Of a DNA stretch of 64,000 bases, positions 34,728 to 44,045 are shown in pieces; positions within the stretch are counted from its first letter, which is position 1; every line of letters starts with the position of its first letter. The position numbers were made by a program, and so were the translations under genes. The notes beneath the pieces are model-generated. The model searched no databases and had not been told where the DNA came from. It saw only the letters and a program-made list of their open reading frames with translations. Source of the stretch: Candidatus Endomicrobium neocapritermitis (GTDB lineage Bacteria; Elusimicrobiota; Endomicrobiia; Endomicrobiales; Endomicrobiaceae); NCBI GenBank assembly GCA_009778325.1, contig WRJZ01000049.1:41588-105587 (forward strand). Reading direction: 5' to 3'.

Positions 34728-37415
34728 TTACAACATCTCCCCCCAGTTTTTGCCGGTCTTTACGTCAACAACCAGCGGCACTGAGAGCTTTACGGCATTT
34801 TCCATCTTATCTTTTATTATTTCAGCCATAATTTCTTTTTCATTTTCGGGAACTTCAAACAGCAAATCATCATGAACCTGCAGCAGCATAAGAGTTTTAA
34901 GTTTTTTCAGTTTTATTTCATTATATATATTTATCATAGCAATTTTTATAATATCCGCGGAAGTGCCCTGAATAGGCGTATTTAAAGCTATTCTTTCTCC
35001 GGCAGCTCTCATCTGAGCGTTTGACGACTTCAGCTCCGGCATATATCTTATTCTTCCCGTTATCGTTAAAACATATCCGTCCCGCGCAGCGTCTTCAACG
35101 GTTTTTCCCATCCATTTTTTTACTCCGCCGTATCTGGCAAAATAACCGTCTATATACTCTTTAGCTTTGCCGAAAGGAATATCAAGCTGTCTTGAAAGCC
35201 CGAACGGAGACATTCCGTAAACTATTCCGAAGTTTATGGATTTTGCCGCGCTCCTTATATTGTCGGGAATCGGTTCGTCTTTAGGTATGGAAAACACTTC
35301 TCTGGCGGTAGCGCCGTGAATATCGTCTCCGTGTTTAAACGCTTCTATCAGCCTTTCATCTCCGGATATATGCGCTAAAACGCGCAAATCTATCTGCGAA
35401 TAATCCGCTGAAATAAATATTTTATGTTTTTCAGGGATAAACGTTTTTCTGAACTCTCTGCCGTATTCGGATTTGACGGGAATATTTTGAAGATTAGGCT
35501 CCGTGGAAGAAAGCCTTCCAGTAGTCGTAACAGCCTGATTAAATATAGTATGGATTCTGCCGCCGTAATATGAATAATAATCTTTTATAGAATCAATATA
35601 TGTGCTTTTTAATTTCTGAAGTTCCCTGTATTTTAAAATTTCCGAGGCAAACTCGTAAGAAGAAAGCTCGTTTAAAACTTCTTCATCGGTAGAATATCCC
35701 GTTTTGGTATTTTTCACCACGGGAAGATGAAGTTTTTCAAACATTATTACGGAGAGCTGCTTAGGAGAGTTGATATTAAACTCCTGTCCCGCTATTTTAA
35801 AAATATTCTTTTCTATATTTCTTATTTCATGGGATACTTTTTTATCCAAATCGTCTAAAAATACGGTATCGACTTTTATTCCCGCAAGCTCCATGTCCGA
35901 AAGAACTTCCAGCAGAGGCATTTCTATGTCATAAAAAAGCCCAGAAAGTTTTTTGCCTTCAATCTGCTTTTCAAATATTTTAAAAATCTCACACGCCGCA
36001 AACGAAATAGAGTTTGCAAAATGAGCTGTTTTTTCAACGGATGCGTCTTCAGCTGAAATCTTTTTAGAAGCTTTACCCAGATAACTTTCATCTCCTGAAT
36101 CAATATTAAGATATTCCTTTGCCATTGAAGTTATATCGTGAAGCTTTGCCGGGTTTAAACAGTAAGACGCAAGCATTATGTCAAAATATATGCCGTTTAC
36201 TTTCATGCCGTTAGACATATAAATATTTCTTTCGTGTTTCAAATCATGCCCGATTTTTTTTATCTTTTTTGATGATAAGACTTCCGTGAATATTTCCTTG
36301 AACTCTTCGATTTTAATCTGTTGTGCAGTGAAATCATTATGTCCCACCGGAATATAAAAAGCATTGCTTTCAAAAGAGACCGATACACCGACTATTTGCG
36401 CTTTAAGCGAATCTTTAAGAGAGCCGACGGTTTTAACCGCAAAAATTCCGCTCTTTTCAATTTCTTTTACAAGCTCTTTCAATCTGCCGGAAGATGAAAC
36501 AATCTCGGCTTTCATTTCCTGATGATTATGTTCATGTTTTTCTTCTTTTTGATGTGAAACGGATTTATCGCCGAATTTAGATATAAGGCTTTTAAATTCA
36601 TACTTTTCAAAAAACGGTAAAGCTTTGTCCAAGTCAAGCTCTTTATTTTTAAAAGTTTCAGCGTCTTTTTCAATTGCAATCTCGACATTACCCAGTTCTG
36701 CAAGTTTCCTGCTTTTTACGGCATCCTCTTTCCCTTCGGCAAGAAGCTTTCCCGCATTACCTTTAATGCTTTCGGCATTTTTTAAAACATTTTCAAGATT
36801 CCCGTACTCTTTAATAAGTTTAACCGCGGTTTTTTCGCCTATTCCTTTAACGCCGGGAATATTATCCGATGAGTCTCCCATCAAAGCAAAAACATCAGCA
36901 AGATTTTTCGGCTTTACGCCGAACTTTTCTTCAACTTTAGCCTCATCAAACATTATATCTTTAGAATCATTCCAAACAAGAATATCATCATCTTCCACAA
37001 GCTGCAAAATATCCTTATCTCCCGTAACTACGACCGTCTTTATATTTTCTTTTTTATTATTTATTGCGAGCGCCGCTATTAAATCGTCGGCTTCATATCC
37101 TTTTATCTCAACCTCGGCAATATTTAAAGCTTTGACCGCCTCTCTGGCAATAGGCATTTGGCTTATTAAAGCTTCGTCTAAAGGCTTTCTGTGCGCTTTG
37201 TACTCGGGAAAAATTTCGTGCCTGAAATTTTTTGCTGGATAATCAAAACAAACAGCGATGTACTCCGGTTTAAAAGTATCTTTTATTTTTAATAAAAGCT
37301 TTATAAACCCGTACACGGCATTCACTTGCTGGTTATATGAAGTGGAAAGAGGCGGCAAAGCGTGATAAGCTCTGTGTATGTACGCATTTCCGTCAATGAT
37401 ATAAAATTTTTTCAT
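34728..37415 (-). CDS. polA: DNA polymerase I
   Basis: Repair and Okazaki-fragment polymerase, 895 residues. The N-terminal 5' nuclease spans about 1-290 (DGNAYIHRAYHA, VTGDKDILQLV, GVKGIGEKTA). A middle 3'-5' exonuclease-like domain follows at about 310-490. The polymerase domain has motif A DYSQIDLRVLAH near 675, the O-helix RSAAKSINFGIVYGMSP near 725, and motif C QVHDDLLFEVP near 850. The exonuclease domain lacks the DxE catalytic motif (AVKTVGS where FDTET would be), so proofreading is probably lost, as in Thermus and Bacillus enzymes. Confidence 0.96.
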   Translation of the reverse strand: MKKFYIIDGNAYIHRAYHALPPLSTSYNQQVNAVYGFIKLLLKIKDTFKPEYIAVCFDYPAKNFRHEIFPEYKAHRKPLDEALISQMPIAREAVKALNIAEVEIKGYEADDLIAALAINNKKENIKTVVVTGDKDILQLVEDDDILVWNDSKDIMFDEAKVEEKFGVKPKNLADVFALMGDSSDNIPGVKGIGEKTAVKLIKEYGNLENVLKNAESIKGNAGKLLAEGKEDAVKSRKLAELGNVEIAIEKDAETFKNKELDLDKALPFFEKYEFKSLISKFGDKSVSHQKEEKHEHNHQEMKAEIVSSSGRLKELVKEIEKSGIFAVKTVGSLKDSLKAQIVGVSVSFESNAFYIPVGHNDFTAQQIKIEEFKEIFTEVLSSKKIKKIGHDLKHERNIYMSNGMKVNGIYFDIMLASYCLNPAKLHDITSMAKEYLNIDSGDESYLGKASKKISAEDASVEKTAHFANSISFAACEIFKIFEKQIEGKKLSGLFYDIEMPLLEVLSDMELAGIKVDTVFLDDLDKKVSHEIRNIEKNIFKIAGQEFNINSPKQLSVIMFEKLHLPVVKNTKTGYSTDEEVLNELSSYEFASEILKYRELQKLKSTYIDSIKDYYSYYGGRIHTIFNQAVTTTGRLSSTEPNLQNIPVKSEYGREFRKTFIPEKHKIFISADYSQIDLRVLAHISGDERLIEAFKHGDDIHGATAREVFSIPKDEPIPDNIRSAAKSINFGIVYGMSPFGLSRQLDIPFGKAKEYIDGYFARYGGVKKWMGKTVEDAARDGYVLTITGRIRYMPELKSSNAQMRAAGERIALNTPIQGTSADIIKIAMINIYNEIKLKKLKTLMLLQVHDDLLFEVPENEKEIMAEIIKDKMENAVKLSVPLVVDVKTGKNWGEML

Positions 37416-37436
37416 GATTTTAATCCGGTTAGGATT

Positions 37437-38348
37437 TTAGTGGTTTTCAATGTAGTGCTGTGCGGAAATTGCCGCCTGAGCCCCGTCAGACGCGGCAGTA
37501 ACAACCTGTCTGAGCTGTTTCTTTCTTATATCTCCGCAGGCAAAAACGCCTTCAACGGATGTTTTCATATTTTCATCGGTGATAATATATCCGTCTGAAT
37601 TCAAAGATAATTCGGGAACAAACGCGGTATTGGGAGCCCAGCCTATGAAAACAAAAATGCCTTGGACTTTTATTATTTGAGTTTGCTGAGTTTCAACATT
37701 TTTCAGCTTTACGGCTTCTACGGAACCTTTGCCTGTTATTTCTTCCGGAGTTGTATTATACATGACGGAAATATTGGGATAAGACAAAAGCCTTTCCTGA
37801 AGAATCTTAGCAGCCTTGAATTCATTTCTTCTGTGTATTAAAGTCACGCTTTTGGCGAATTTGGCAAGAAATATCGATTCCTGCAAAGCCGAATCGCCTC
37901 CGCCCACGACAAGAACATCTTTTTCTTTATAAAAAGGCGCGTCGCATGTCGCGCAAAAAGAAATTCCGCTTCCGATAAAATTGCTCTCGCCAGGAATCCC
38001 GAGTCTTTTAGCATTTGAACCGGCGGCAATAATAACTGTTTTCGCATTGTACTTATTATTTACGGTGACTACCTGTTTTACCTGCGATTGCAAATTTAGT
38101 CCGACAACTTCATCGTATGCTATAATCGCTCCAAACTCTTTTGCCTGAGCCTCAAGCTTCATAGCCAAATCAAACCCGTTTATTCCGCCATTAAAGCCTG
38201 GATAGTTTTCAAGCATGTCGGTAATAGCTATCTGCCCGCCACATCCCGCCTTTTCTATAAGCAGAGTTTTAAATCTTGCTCTTGACGCATATATAGCAGC
38301 AGCTAAACCTGCAGGGCCGCCTCCTACAATAATTACATCATATATCAT
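37437..38348 (-). CDS. trxB: Thioredoxin reductase
   Basis: NADPH-dependent flavoprotein that reduces thioredoxin. 303 residues. The FAD motif GGGPAGLAAAIYA is near 8, the redox-active CATCDAPFY near 133, the NADPH motif VGGGDSALQESIF near 152 and the second FAD motif GVFACGDIRKK near 270. It follows the TlpA-like gene, and trxA is nearby, so the whole thioredoxin system is encoded here. Confidence 0.95.
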   Translation of the reverse strand: MIYDVIIVGGGPAGLAAAIYASRARFKTLLIEKAGCGGQIAITDMLENYPGFNGGINGFDLAMKLEAQAKEFGAIIAYDEVVGLNLQSQVKQVVTVNNKYNAKTVIIAAGSNAKRLGIPGESNFIGSGISFCATCDAPFYKEKDVLVVGGGDSALQESIFLAKFAKSVTLIHRRNEFKAAKILQERLLSYPNISVMYNTTPEEITGKGSVEAVKLKNVETQQTQIIKVQGIFVFIGWAPNTAFVPELSLNSDGYIITDENMKTSVEGVFACGDIRKKQLRQVVTAASDGAQAAISAQHYIENH

Positions 38349-38365
38349 GTTAAAATCCTGTTAAT

Positions 38366-38463
38366 TAGGAAGATAAGATGGTAGGATGATAAGAGGATAA
38401 AAGAAAGAATGTTCATTTTGTCTTTGCTTATCTTCATACCTTCCTATTATCTTACCTTCTGTC
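38366..38463. repeat. Short-word hairpin element, AGGATGATA word
   Basis: Arms AGGAAGATAAGATGGTAGG and the complement CCTTCCTATTATCTTACC surround the core TTCATTTTGTCTTTG. It lies between the TlpA-like gene and trxB. Confidence 0.75.
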
Positions 38464-38480
38464 ATTTTGTCGCTTCTAAA

Positions 38481-38966
38481 TCATTTCAACAATGCGTCTA
38501 TTGCTTTGTACCACTCTTTTTCCATACCATTTGCGTATCCGGAAAACTTTTTTGCAATATTGCCGTTTTGGTCTATAACAAAAAACGCAGGGATACCGGT
38601 TATTTTATAGTTTTTGCTTACTGAATTTGTCCCGAATAAATTGATATGATCCATCCCCATCTTTTTCATAAAATCCCTGACAGTTTTTTCGTTTTCACCG
38701 CTGTTTATGCCTAATATAACAACATTCGGGTTATCTTTATAATGTCTGTGCATCTCTTTTATCGCAGGGATTGAAGCTCTGCACGGAGGGCACCAGCTTG
38801 CCCAAAAATCAAGAAAAACTACCTTGCCTCTAAAACTTGAAAGAGTTACTGCGCTGCCGTCAGTACTCTGGAGAGTAAAATCAGGAGCTTTTTGTGCAAA
38901 AGCAAAAGAAGCAACAAACGCTAAAAACAAAAAAGACAAAAATATTTTTTTACATTGCATCGTCAA
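38481..38966 (-). CDS. TlpA/ResA-like thiol-disulfide oxidoreductase, exported
   Basis: 161 residues with a signal peptide (about 1-24, ending FAFAQKA), so it acts in the periplasm. The thioredoxin fold has FWASWCPPCRASIPA near 52, with the CPPC active site typical of TlpA/ResA, and the cis-Pro region GIPAFFVID near 128. These proteins reduce disulfides, for example in cytochrome c maturation. Its start overlaps the trxA stop, so the two are co-translated. Confidence 0.88.
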   Translation of the reverse strand: MTMQCKKIFLSFLFLAFVASFAFAQKAPDFTLQSTDGSAVTLSSFRGKVVFLDFWASWCPPCRASIPAIKEMHRHYKDNPNVVILGINSGENEKTVRDFMKKMGMDHINLFGTNSVSKNYKITGIPAFFVIDQNGNIAKKFSGYANGMEKEWYKAIDALLK

Positions 38967-39270
38967 TCACCTTTTTTATATCGTTTTTAGGCCTGAATCC
39001 GACTATTTTTTGAACAGGTGAACCGCCTTTAAACAAAATTATGCACGGTATTGACGTTATCTGATATTTTGAAGCAACGCTCATGCTTTCATCAGTATTC
39101 AGCTTGCATATTTTAACTTTGCCTTCATATTCTTTGGCAAGCTCTTCAATTATCGGAGAAAGCATTTTGCACGGACCGCACCAAGGGGCCCAAAAATCAA
39201 CAACAACCAACTTATCCGATTCTAAAACCTCTTTAGAAAAATTCGCTTCAGTAAGATTAATCTCCGCCAT
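38950..39270 (-). CDS. trxA: Thioredoxin
   Basis: 106 residues, cytoplasmic. The active site is FWAPWCGPCKML near 27-38, and the cis-Pro region is TSIPCIILF near 72. An AGGAGG ribosome site lies a few bases before the ATG. The gene heads the trxA-tlpA(-trxB) run behind its own promoter. Confidence 0.96.
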   Translation of the reverse strand: MAEINLTEANFSKEVLESDKLVVVDFWAPWCGPCKMLSPIIEELAKEYEGKVKICKLNTDESMSVASKYQITSIPCIILFKGGSPVQKIVGFRPKNDIKKVIDDAM

Positions 39271-39309
39271 AACAGCCTCCTTTGACCATAATTACTTTAA
39301 TACTTTTAA

Positions 39310-39338
39310 ATTATATCACTAAAACTTAATTAAGACAA
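39310..39338 (-). promoter_or_regulatory. Promoter of trxA operon
   Basis: TTGTCT and TATAAT with 17-base spacing and an extended -10 TGA. The -35 box overlaps the end of fmt. Confidence 0.75.
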
Positions 39339-40270
39339 TCGCCTTTTTCTATTTGCCCGCCAAGGATAAAAGCGCCGGCATCCATAACAGGCTTATTTTC
39401 AGGCTGGATTTTTGTAATTAACAGTTTACCTTTAGCGCACAAAACGCTGAAACCTTTATGTTTTTCTATTGAGTACACATATCCGTAGTCTTCATTTACC
39501 GTGCTGCCTTCTATTATTTCGGCTTCTATTATTTTTATTCTTTTGCCTTCAAGTTTTCCTTTGGATACTATTGAATATCCGCTTGGCCATGGATAAAACG
39601 CCCTTATTTTATTGTAAATATTTTTTACTTTGTCATTCCAGTTAATCAATCCGTCTTCTTTTTTAATAACGGGCGCATAAGACGCTTCTCCGTATTGTGG
39701 CAAAGCCTTAAAATTGCCTGTTTCAAAGCATGACAATGCTTTATTCATTACTTCTATTCCCAAAGGAATGAGCTTGTTAAAAAGCGTTTCGGAAGTATCT
39801 TTTATATCTATAGGATATTTTTCCTGTATGATAATATCTCCGGTATCGAGCGTTTTTTCCAGATAAAAAGCCGTAACCCCGGTTTCGGCTTCGCCGTTTA
39901 AAACGGCATATTGAACAGGCGCGGCTCCTCTGTATTTGGGCAAAAGCGAAAAGTGTATATTAAAAGTCTTATACTTAGGCGCACTAAAAACAGATCCCGG
40001 AATAAGCTTGCCGTAAGCGACAGCAACTCCGGCATCAGCATTGAAACTTTTTATGATTTCAACAACTTCAGGAGTAAACTTTTCAGGCTGTATATACTCT
40101 ATATTATTGTTTATCGCAAAAGATTTTACCGCCGGCGGAGTAAGTTTCTGGCCTCTTGACGCAGGCTTATCAGGCATAGTAATACAAAACAATTCATGCT
40201 TATTTTCATAAAGGTCTTTTAAAAATGCCTCTGAAATTGAAGCCGTACCAAAATATAATATTTTCACCAT
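39326..40270 (-). CDS. fmt: Methionyl-tRNA formyltransferase
   Basis: Formylates initiator Met-tRNA using 10-formyl-THF. 314 residues. The N-terminal domain has the catalytic region FNIHFSLLPKYRGAAPVQYA near 106 (Asn-His) and GVTAFYLEKTLDTGDI near 133. The C-terminal domain recognises tRNA. It overlaps the def stop by seven bases; def-fmt is the classic pair for N-terminal formyl-Met handling. Confidence 0.95.
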   Translation of the reverse strand: MVKILYFGTASISEAFLKDLYENKHELFCITMPDKPASRGQKLTPPAVKSFAINNNIEYIQPEKFTPEVVEIIKSFNADAGVAVAYGKLIPGSVFSAPKYKTFNIHFSLLPKYRGAAPVQYAVLNGEAETGVTAFYLEKTLDTGDIIIQEKYPIDIKDTSETLFNKLIPLGIEVMNKALSCFETGNFKALPQYGEASYAPVIKKEDGLINWNDKVKNIYNKIRAFYPWPSGYSIVSKGKLEGKRIKIIEAEIIEGSTVNEDYGYVYSIEKHKGFSVLCAKGKLLITKIQPENKPVMDAGAFILGGQIEKGDCLN

Positions 40271-40773
40271 GAACCTGCTTTTTTCCTGCGTTTTATTTCT
40301 TTTTCAACCGATTTTCTCTTAAAATCCGGAAGATAATCTATGAAAAGTTTGCCGTCAAGATGGTCTATTTCATGCTGAATGGCTTTTGCCAAAAACCCGT
40401 CTCCTTTAACTTTGATTCTTTTCCCCTTCAAATCAGTACATTCGGCGACAACATTTTCATAACGTTTGACATTTTCATATACCCCCGGAAAAGAAAGGCA
40501 CCCCTCTTCCGCAAGAATTTTATTATCGCCTTCTATAATCTCGGGATTTATCATAACCAAAGGATCGTTTTTACCGTTAGGTTTCACATCAATAACACAA
40601 ATTCTTAAAGAAACTCCTACCTGCGGAGCAGCAAGCCCAACGCCCGGAGCAGCATACATGGTTTCAAACATATCCGAAACCAGTTCTTTTATATCATCAT
40701 TTATTTCAGCGACAGGCTCTGTTTTTCTTCTGAGCACCTGATCGCCATATTTGCAAATTTGAAGTTTTGGCAT
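40264..40773 (-). CDS. def: Peptide deformylase 1
   Basis: Removes the formyl group from new proteins; metal-dependent. 169 residues. All three motifs are intact: GVGLAAPQVG near 46, EEGCLSFPG near 92 and QHEIDHLDGKLF near 134. It precedes fmt and overlaps it. A second, divergent deformylase lies at 58389. Confidence 0.95.
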   Translation of the reverse strand: MPKLQICKYGDQVLRRKTEPVAEINDDIKELVSDMFETMYAAPGVGLAAPQVGVSLRICVIDVKPNGKNDPLVMINPEIIEGDNKILAEEGCLSFPGVYENVKRYENVVAECTDLKGKRIKVKGDGFLAKAIQHEIDHLDGKLFIDYLPDFKRKSVEKEIKRRKKAGSW

Positions 40774-40792
40774 TTTATCCTCAAGCTATAAA

Positions 40793-40888
40793 ACAATTAC
40801 GAATTACTGATGACGAATTACAAATAAACTGCAGAAACACTTTCCTTGTCTTTAATTCGTCATTAGTAATTCGTAATTTGTAATTGCA
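40793..40888. repeat. Heptamer hairpin element, AATTACG/AATTACT word
   Basis: Arms ACAATTACGAATTACTGATG and the complement CATTAGTAATTCGTAATTTG surround ACTTTCCTTGTCTTT. It fills the gap between tRNA-Gly and def. Confidence 0.82.
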
Positions 40889-40896
40889 TTTATAAA

Positions 40897-40967
40897 AGCG
40901 GGTGATGGGAATCGAACCCACATCTAAAGCTTGGGAAGCTTTCATTCTACCACTGAACTACACCCGC
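40897..40967 (-). tRNA. tRNA-Gly (CCC)
   Basis: GCGGGTGTAGTTCAG at the 5' end, CACCCGC plus discriminator T at the 3' end. Anticodon loop TTCCCAA places CCC at 34-36. T-loop GGTTCGATTCC is normal. CCA is not encoded. Confidence 0.93.
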
Positions 40968-40980
40968 AATATTGTTAAAG

Positions 40981-41009
40981 ATTCTACAAATTTTATGATA
41001 AACTTTCAA
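40981..41009 (-). promoter_or_regulatory. Promoter of tRNA-Gly
   Basis: TTGAAA and TAGAAT spaced by 17 bases, with the -10 box 14 bases before the tRNA 5' end. It lies just downstream of the CCA-enzyme stop codon. Confidence 0.75.
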
Positions 41010-41024
41010 TCAAAAAGCGGTTGC

Positions 41025-42482
41025 TCATAGTTTATACTTTTTTTTGACGGAAGCCAGTTTAGACAAAAGAAGCTTAAGAGCTGATTTTTTGTCGGAAATT
41101 TTTCCTTCCTGCTGAGCTTCAATCACATAATTCAAAAGGTCTCCGAGCCACGGGCCCGGCTTCAGCTTAAACTCTTTCATTATTATATTTCCGTCAATAA
41201 GTTTCGGAAGAGGTTTTGCATTTTTAATTTCGTAATACTGCGATATAAGACCGCGTACGGAATTTTCCTGTGCTTTCAACTCTTTATGAGAAAAAATTTT
41301 TAGTTTTTTATAAGAATGCCAGTCTGCCATTGAAAGAATGAGCAAGTCCGGAGTATTGTCTCCTATGTCCCTGAAAAACTTTAAAGCGGCTTTATTTGTG
41401 ACAATATTATTTTTTGTAAGCGTTGAAGGACGCATATGGTTTTCAATAAGAAATTTAGCGTTAGCCACGTCTTTTTTGCTCATTTTAAGAGATTGCGCGA
41501 TTTCTTCAATTTTTCTTGCGCCCTGCTCTTCATGCCCGAAAAAACGCACTTTGCCGCCTTCTTTTTTTGCTGTTTCCGGCTTGGCGCTGTCATGAAATAA
41601 TGCGGCAAACTTTAAGAGATTTCCTTTTGTAATGTATTCCGAATAATTTTCACCATTTGAAAAGTGAGCCTCAAGCTCTTTATAATTATCCGGAAAATAC
41701 TTTTTTAAATTATTTAATATATTTTCAACGGCTTCCATTGTTTCAAATGAGTGCTGAAACAACCCTTGAGGATGATAATAATATTTTTTAGAAGCTTTTT
41801 TCATTTTAGAAACTTCAGGGAACATTGCTGCGAGCAGTCCGCAGTCGTCCATTATTCTTAAATATTTCGATGATTCGCGGGATGAAAGAATCCTGAAAAA
41901 TTCATTCTTTACTCTTTCAGCAGCTGATTTATTTATCAAATCCGAATCTGTTTTTATTTGTTTTAAAGTTTCATCCGATATTTTGAAATTCAATTCCGAT
42001 GCAAACCGAAAAGCTCTTAACATTCTCAAGGAATCTTTTTTAAAAACATTTTTTGAAAATATATTTATTGTTTTACTTTTTAAATCCTGCATACATTTAT
42101 TATCTGCAAAAACTATATTATTCCTAAAGTCGCCAAAATCACCTACTTTAAAAGCCATAGCATTTACGGTAAAATCCCTGTTTCTCAAGTCTTCTTCTAT
42201 GCTTTTGCCGTCAAATAACGATATATCTATATTTTTCACATCGCCGGCTTTTAAAATTATTCTGTATATTTTGCTTGTATCATCAAGAATAACGATTTTT
42301 GCATTCAGAGTTTTGGCAACTTTCTTAGCAAATTTTTCCACGTCTTTATTTACGGATAAATCCATATCATTACAAACACGCTTTAAAAGCAAATCACGTA
42401 CAAATCCGCCAACGGCGTAAACCTCATAACCTTTTGAACAAGCAATAATAATTTTAATCAGCTTTTGCATTTTATTTTCCAT
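41025..42482 (-). CDS. cca: CCA tRNA nucleotidyltransferase with HD domain
   Basis: 485 residues. The class II nucleotidyltransferase head has VGGFVRDLLLKRVCNDMDLS near 20-40 with the Asp pair, and LRNRDFTVNAMAFKVGD near 97. LRMLRAFRFASEL is near 148. The HD phosphohydrolase part (about 245-370) shows HPQGLFQHSFETM and ALFHDSAKPETA. None of the four tRNA genes in this window encodes CCA, so a CCA-adding activity is required. Whether this enzyme adds all three bases or only part cannot be read from the sequence. Confidence 0.9.
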   Translation of the reverse strand: MENKMQKLIKIIIACSKGYEVYAVGGFVRDLLLKRVCNDMDLSVNKDVEKFAKKVAKTLNAKIVILDDTSKIYRIILKAGDVKNIDISLFDGKSIEEDLRNRDFTVNAMAFKVGDFGDFRNNIVFADNKCMQDLKSKTINIFSKNVFKKDSLRMLRAFRFASELNFKISDETLKQIKTDSDLINKSAAERVKNEFFRILSSRESSKYLRIMDDCGLLAAMFPEVSKMKKASKKYYYHPQGLFQHSFETMEAVENILNNLKKYFPDNYKELEAHFSNGENYSEYITKGNLLKFAALFHDSAKPETAKKEGGKVRFFGHEEQGARKIEEIAQSLKMSKKDVANAKFLIENHMRPSTLTKNNIVTNKAALKFFRDIGDNTPDLLILSMADWHSYKKLKIFSHKELKAQENSVRGLISQYYEIKNAKPLPKLIDGNIIMKEFKLKPGPWLGDLLNYVIEAQQEGKISDKKSALKLLLSKLASVKKKYKL

Positions 42483-42507
42483 AGTTGTCGTTGATTCGTA
42501 ATTGCTT

Positions 42508-43257
42508 TTATAATTCCATTGACGATATTAAATCCACAATATACTTATTTTCTTTTACTTTAAATATATTGTCAAAAGAATCGTCTTTAACTATTTTCCC
42601 TCTTTCCATAATAATCATTCTTTCAGCAAATTTTGAAGCTGCCGAAATATCGTGCGTAATTAAAATCACGGAAATGTCTGAAGTCTTTTTTATATTTTTA
42701 AAGATATCCATTATCTGGTTTTGTGAATATACATCAAGTGACGCAAAAGGCTCGTCGGCTATGATAAGTTTCGGACTTTTCAGCAATACCCTTGCGACGG
42801 CAATCCTTTGCCTTTGTCCGCCTGAGAACTGATGAGGATAATTATTTAGAATTTTTGCGTCCAGTCCGACATTAGATAAAGCTTTTTCAATGATTACATC
42901 GGCTTCTGTTTTATTAATTCCCGGAAGGGCTTCCAAAAGGGAAGATCTTATCTTCAATTTAGGATTTAATGAAGCATACGGATTCTGAAATATCATCTGA
43001 ACAATTGAAGAAAGTTCCAAAACAGAATAATCTTTTAAATTTTTACCGAAATATTTAATACTTCCTTCGTCGTATTCCAAAAGATTCGCTATTACCCTGC
43101 CGAGCGTTGTTTTGCCTGACCCGGAACTTCCGATAATCGAAAGATATTCCCCTTCCTTTATAGAAAAGTTAACATTATCCAAAGCAAGAAATTTTTTCTC
43201 GCTGAAAAATTCTTTCGTATTATAAATTTTTGATAAATTTGTAACTTCTAAAAACAT
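42508..43257 (-). CDS. Peptide ABC transporter ATPase, DppF/OppF-type
   Basis: 249 residues. Walker A is GSSGSGKTTLGRV near 43, the Q-loop MIFQNPYASLNPK near 88, the signature SGGQRQRIAVARVL near 144 and Walker B KLIIADEPFASLD near 162. The PYASLNPK segment is typical of the Dpp/Opp subfamily. Usual members run to about 320 residues with a C-terminal regulatory extension; here the protein stops after the nucleotide-binding domain. It is the last gene of the importer operon. Confidence 0.9.
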   Translation of the reverse strand: MFLEVTNLSKIYNTKEFFSEKKFLALDNVNFSIKEGEYLSIIGSSGSGKTTLGRVIANLLEYDEGSIKYFGKNLKDYSVLELSSIVQMIFQNPYASLNPKLKIRSSLLEALPGINKTEADVIIEKALSNVGLDAKILNNYPHQFSGGQRQRIAVARVLLKSPKLIIADEPFASLDVYSQNQIMDIFKNIKKTSDISVILITHDISAASKFAERMIIMERGKIVKDDSFDNIFKVKENKYIVDLISSMEL

Positions 43258-43268
43258 ATCATTGCCTT

Positions 43269-44045
43269 TTAAGAGCCTATCAAAAGTTTAGTATATTCAT
43301 GCTTCGGATTTTTAAAAATTTCGTCAACAGCCGACATCTCTACAATTTCGCCGTTATGCATAACAGCGACAATATCTGAATATTTTTTAGCTATACGCAT
43401 ATTGTGCGTAATCATAATAAGCGTTATACCCAGACTTTTTTTGAGGCCTGCTATAAGCTCTAAAACCTGTTTTTGTATCGCCGCGTCCAGACCTGTGGTA
43501 GGCTCGTCGGCTATTAAAATTTCAGGATTATTGATTATTGCCATTGCTATCAGAATTCTCTGCTTCTGCCCGCCTGAGAGTTGGTGAGGATAAGATTTCA
43601 AAATTCTGTCAGTATCATCCAGCTGCACTTTATTTAAAACTTCCGCAACCTTCGCATATGTTTCGTTATATGAAGCATTCGGATTATGCACTTCATAAGC
43701 CTCAAAAAGCTGTTTTTTGATTCTTATAACCGGATTTAAATATGACTGGGGATCTTGAAAAATCATCGATATTTTTTTGCCTCTTATTTGCCTTTTTTCA
43801 TCAAAAGACATCTTCAAAATATCTTTTCCGCCGTAAATAATGCTGCCTGATTTTATACGGCCGCCGTCTATTTCCGTTAAATCCATTATGGCGGACGCAA
43901 CCGTGCTTTTTCCACTGCCGGAGCGCCCCACAATCACAAAGGCTTCGCCTTTTTTAATATCAAAGCTTACGTTTTTAACGGCTTCAACCGTTCCGAAAGA
44001 AGCTCTGTAATCTATGCTCAAATTTTTTACCGATAAAATTGCCAT
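43269..44045 (-). CDS. Peptide ABC transporter ATPase, DppD/OppD-type
   Basis: 258 residues. Walker A GRSGSGKSTVASAI is near 39, the Q-loop MIFQDPQSYLNPV near 94, the signature SGGQKQRILIAMA near 161 and Walker B ILIADEPTTGLDA near 180. It ends at KLLIGS, without the C-terminal extension and cysteine-rich Fe-S motif often seen in OppD/DppD. Its start overlaps the permease stop by one base. Confidence 0.9.
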   Translation of the reverse strand: MAILSVKNLSIDYRASFGTVEAVKNVSFDIKKGEAFVIVGRSGSGKSTVASAIMDLTEIDGGRIKSGSIIYGGKDILKMSFDEKRQIRGKKISMIFQDPQSYLNPVIRIKKQLFEAYEVHNPNASYNETYAKVAEVLNKVQLDDTDRILKSYPHQLSGGQKQRILIAMAIINNPEILIADEPTTGLDAAIQKQVLELIAGLKKSLGITLIMITHNMRIAKKYSDIVAVMHNGEIVEMSAVDEIFKNPKHEYTKLLIGS

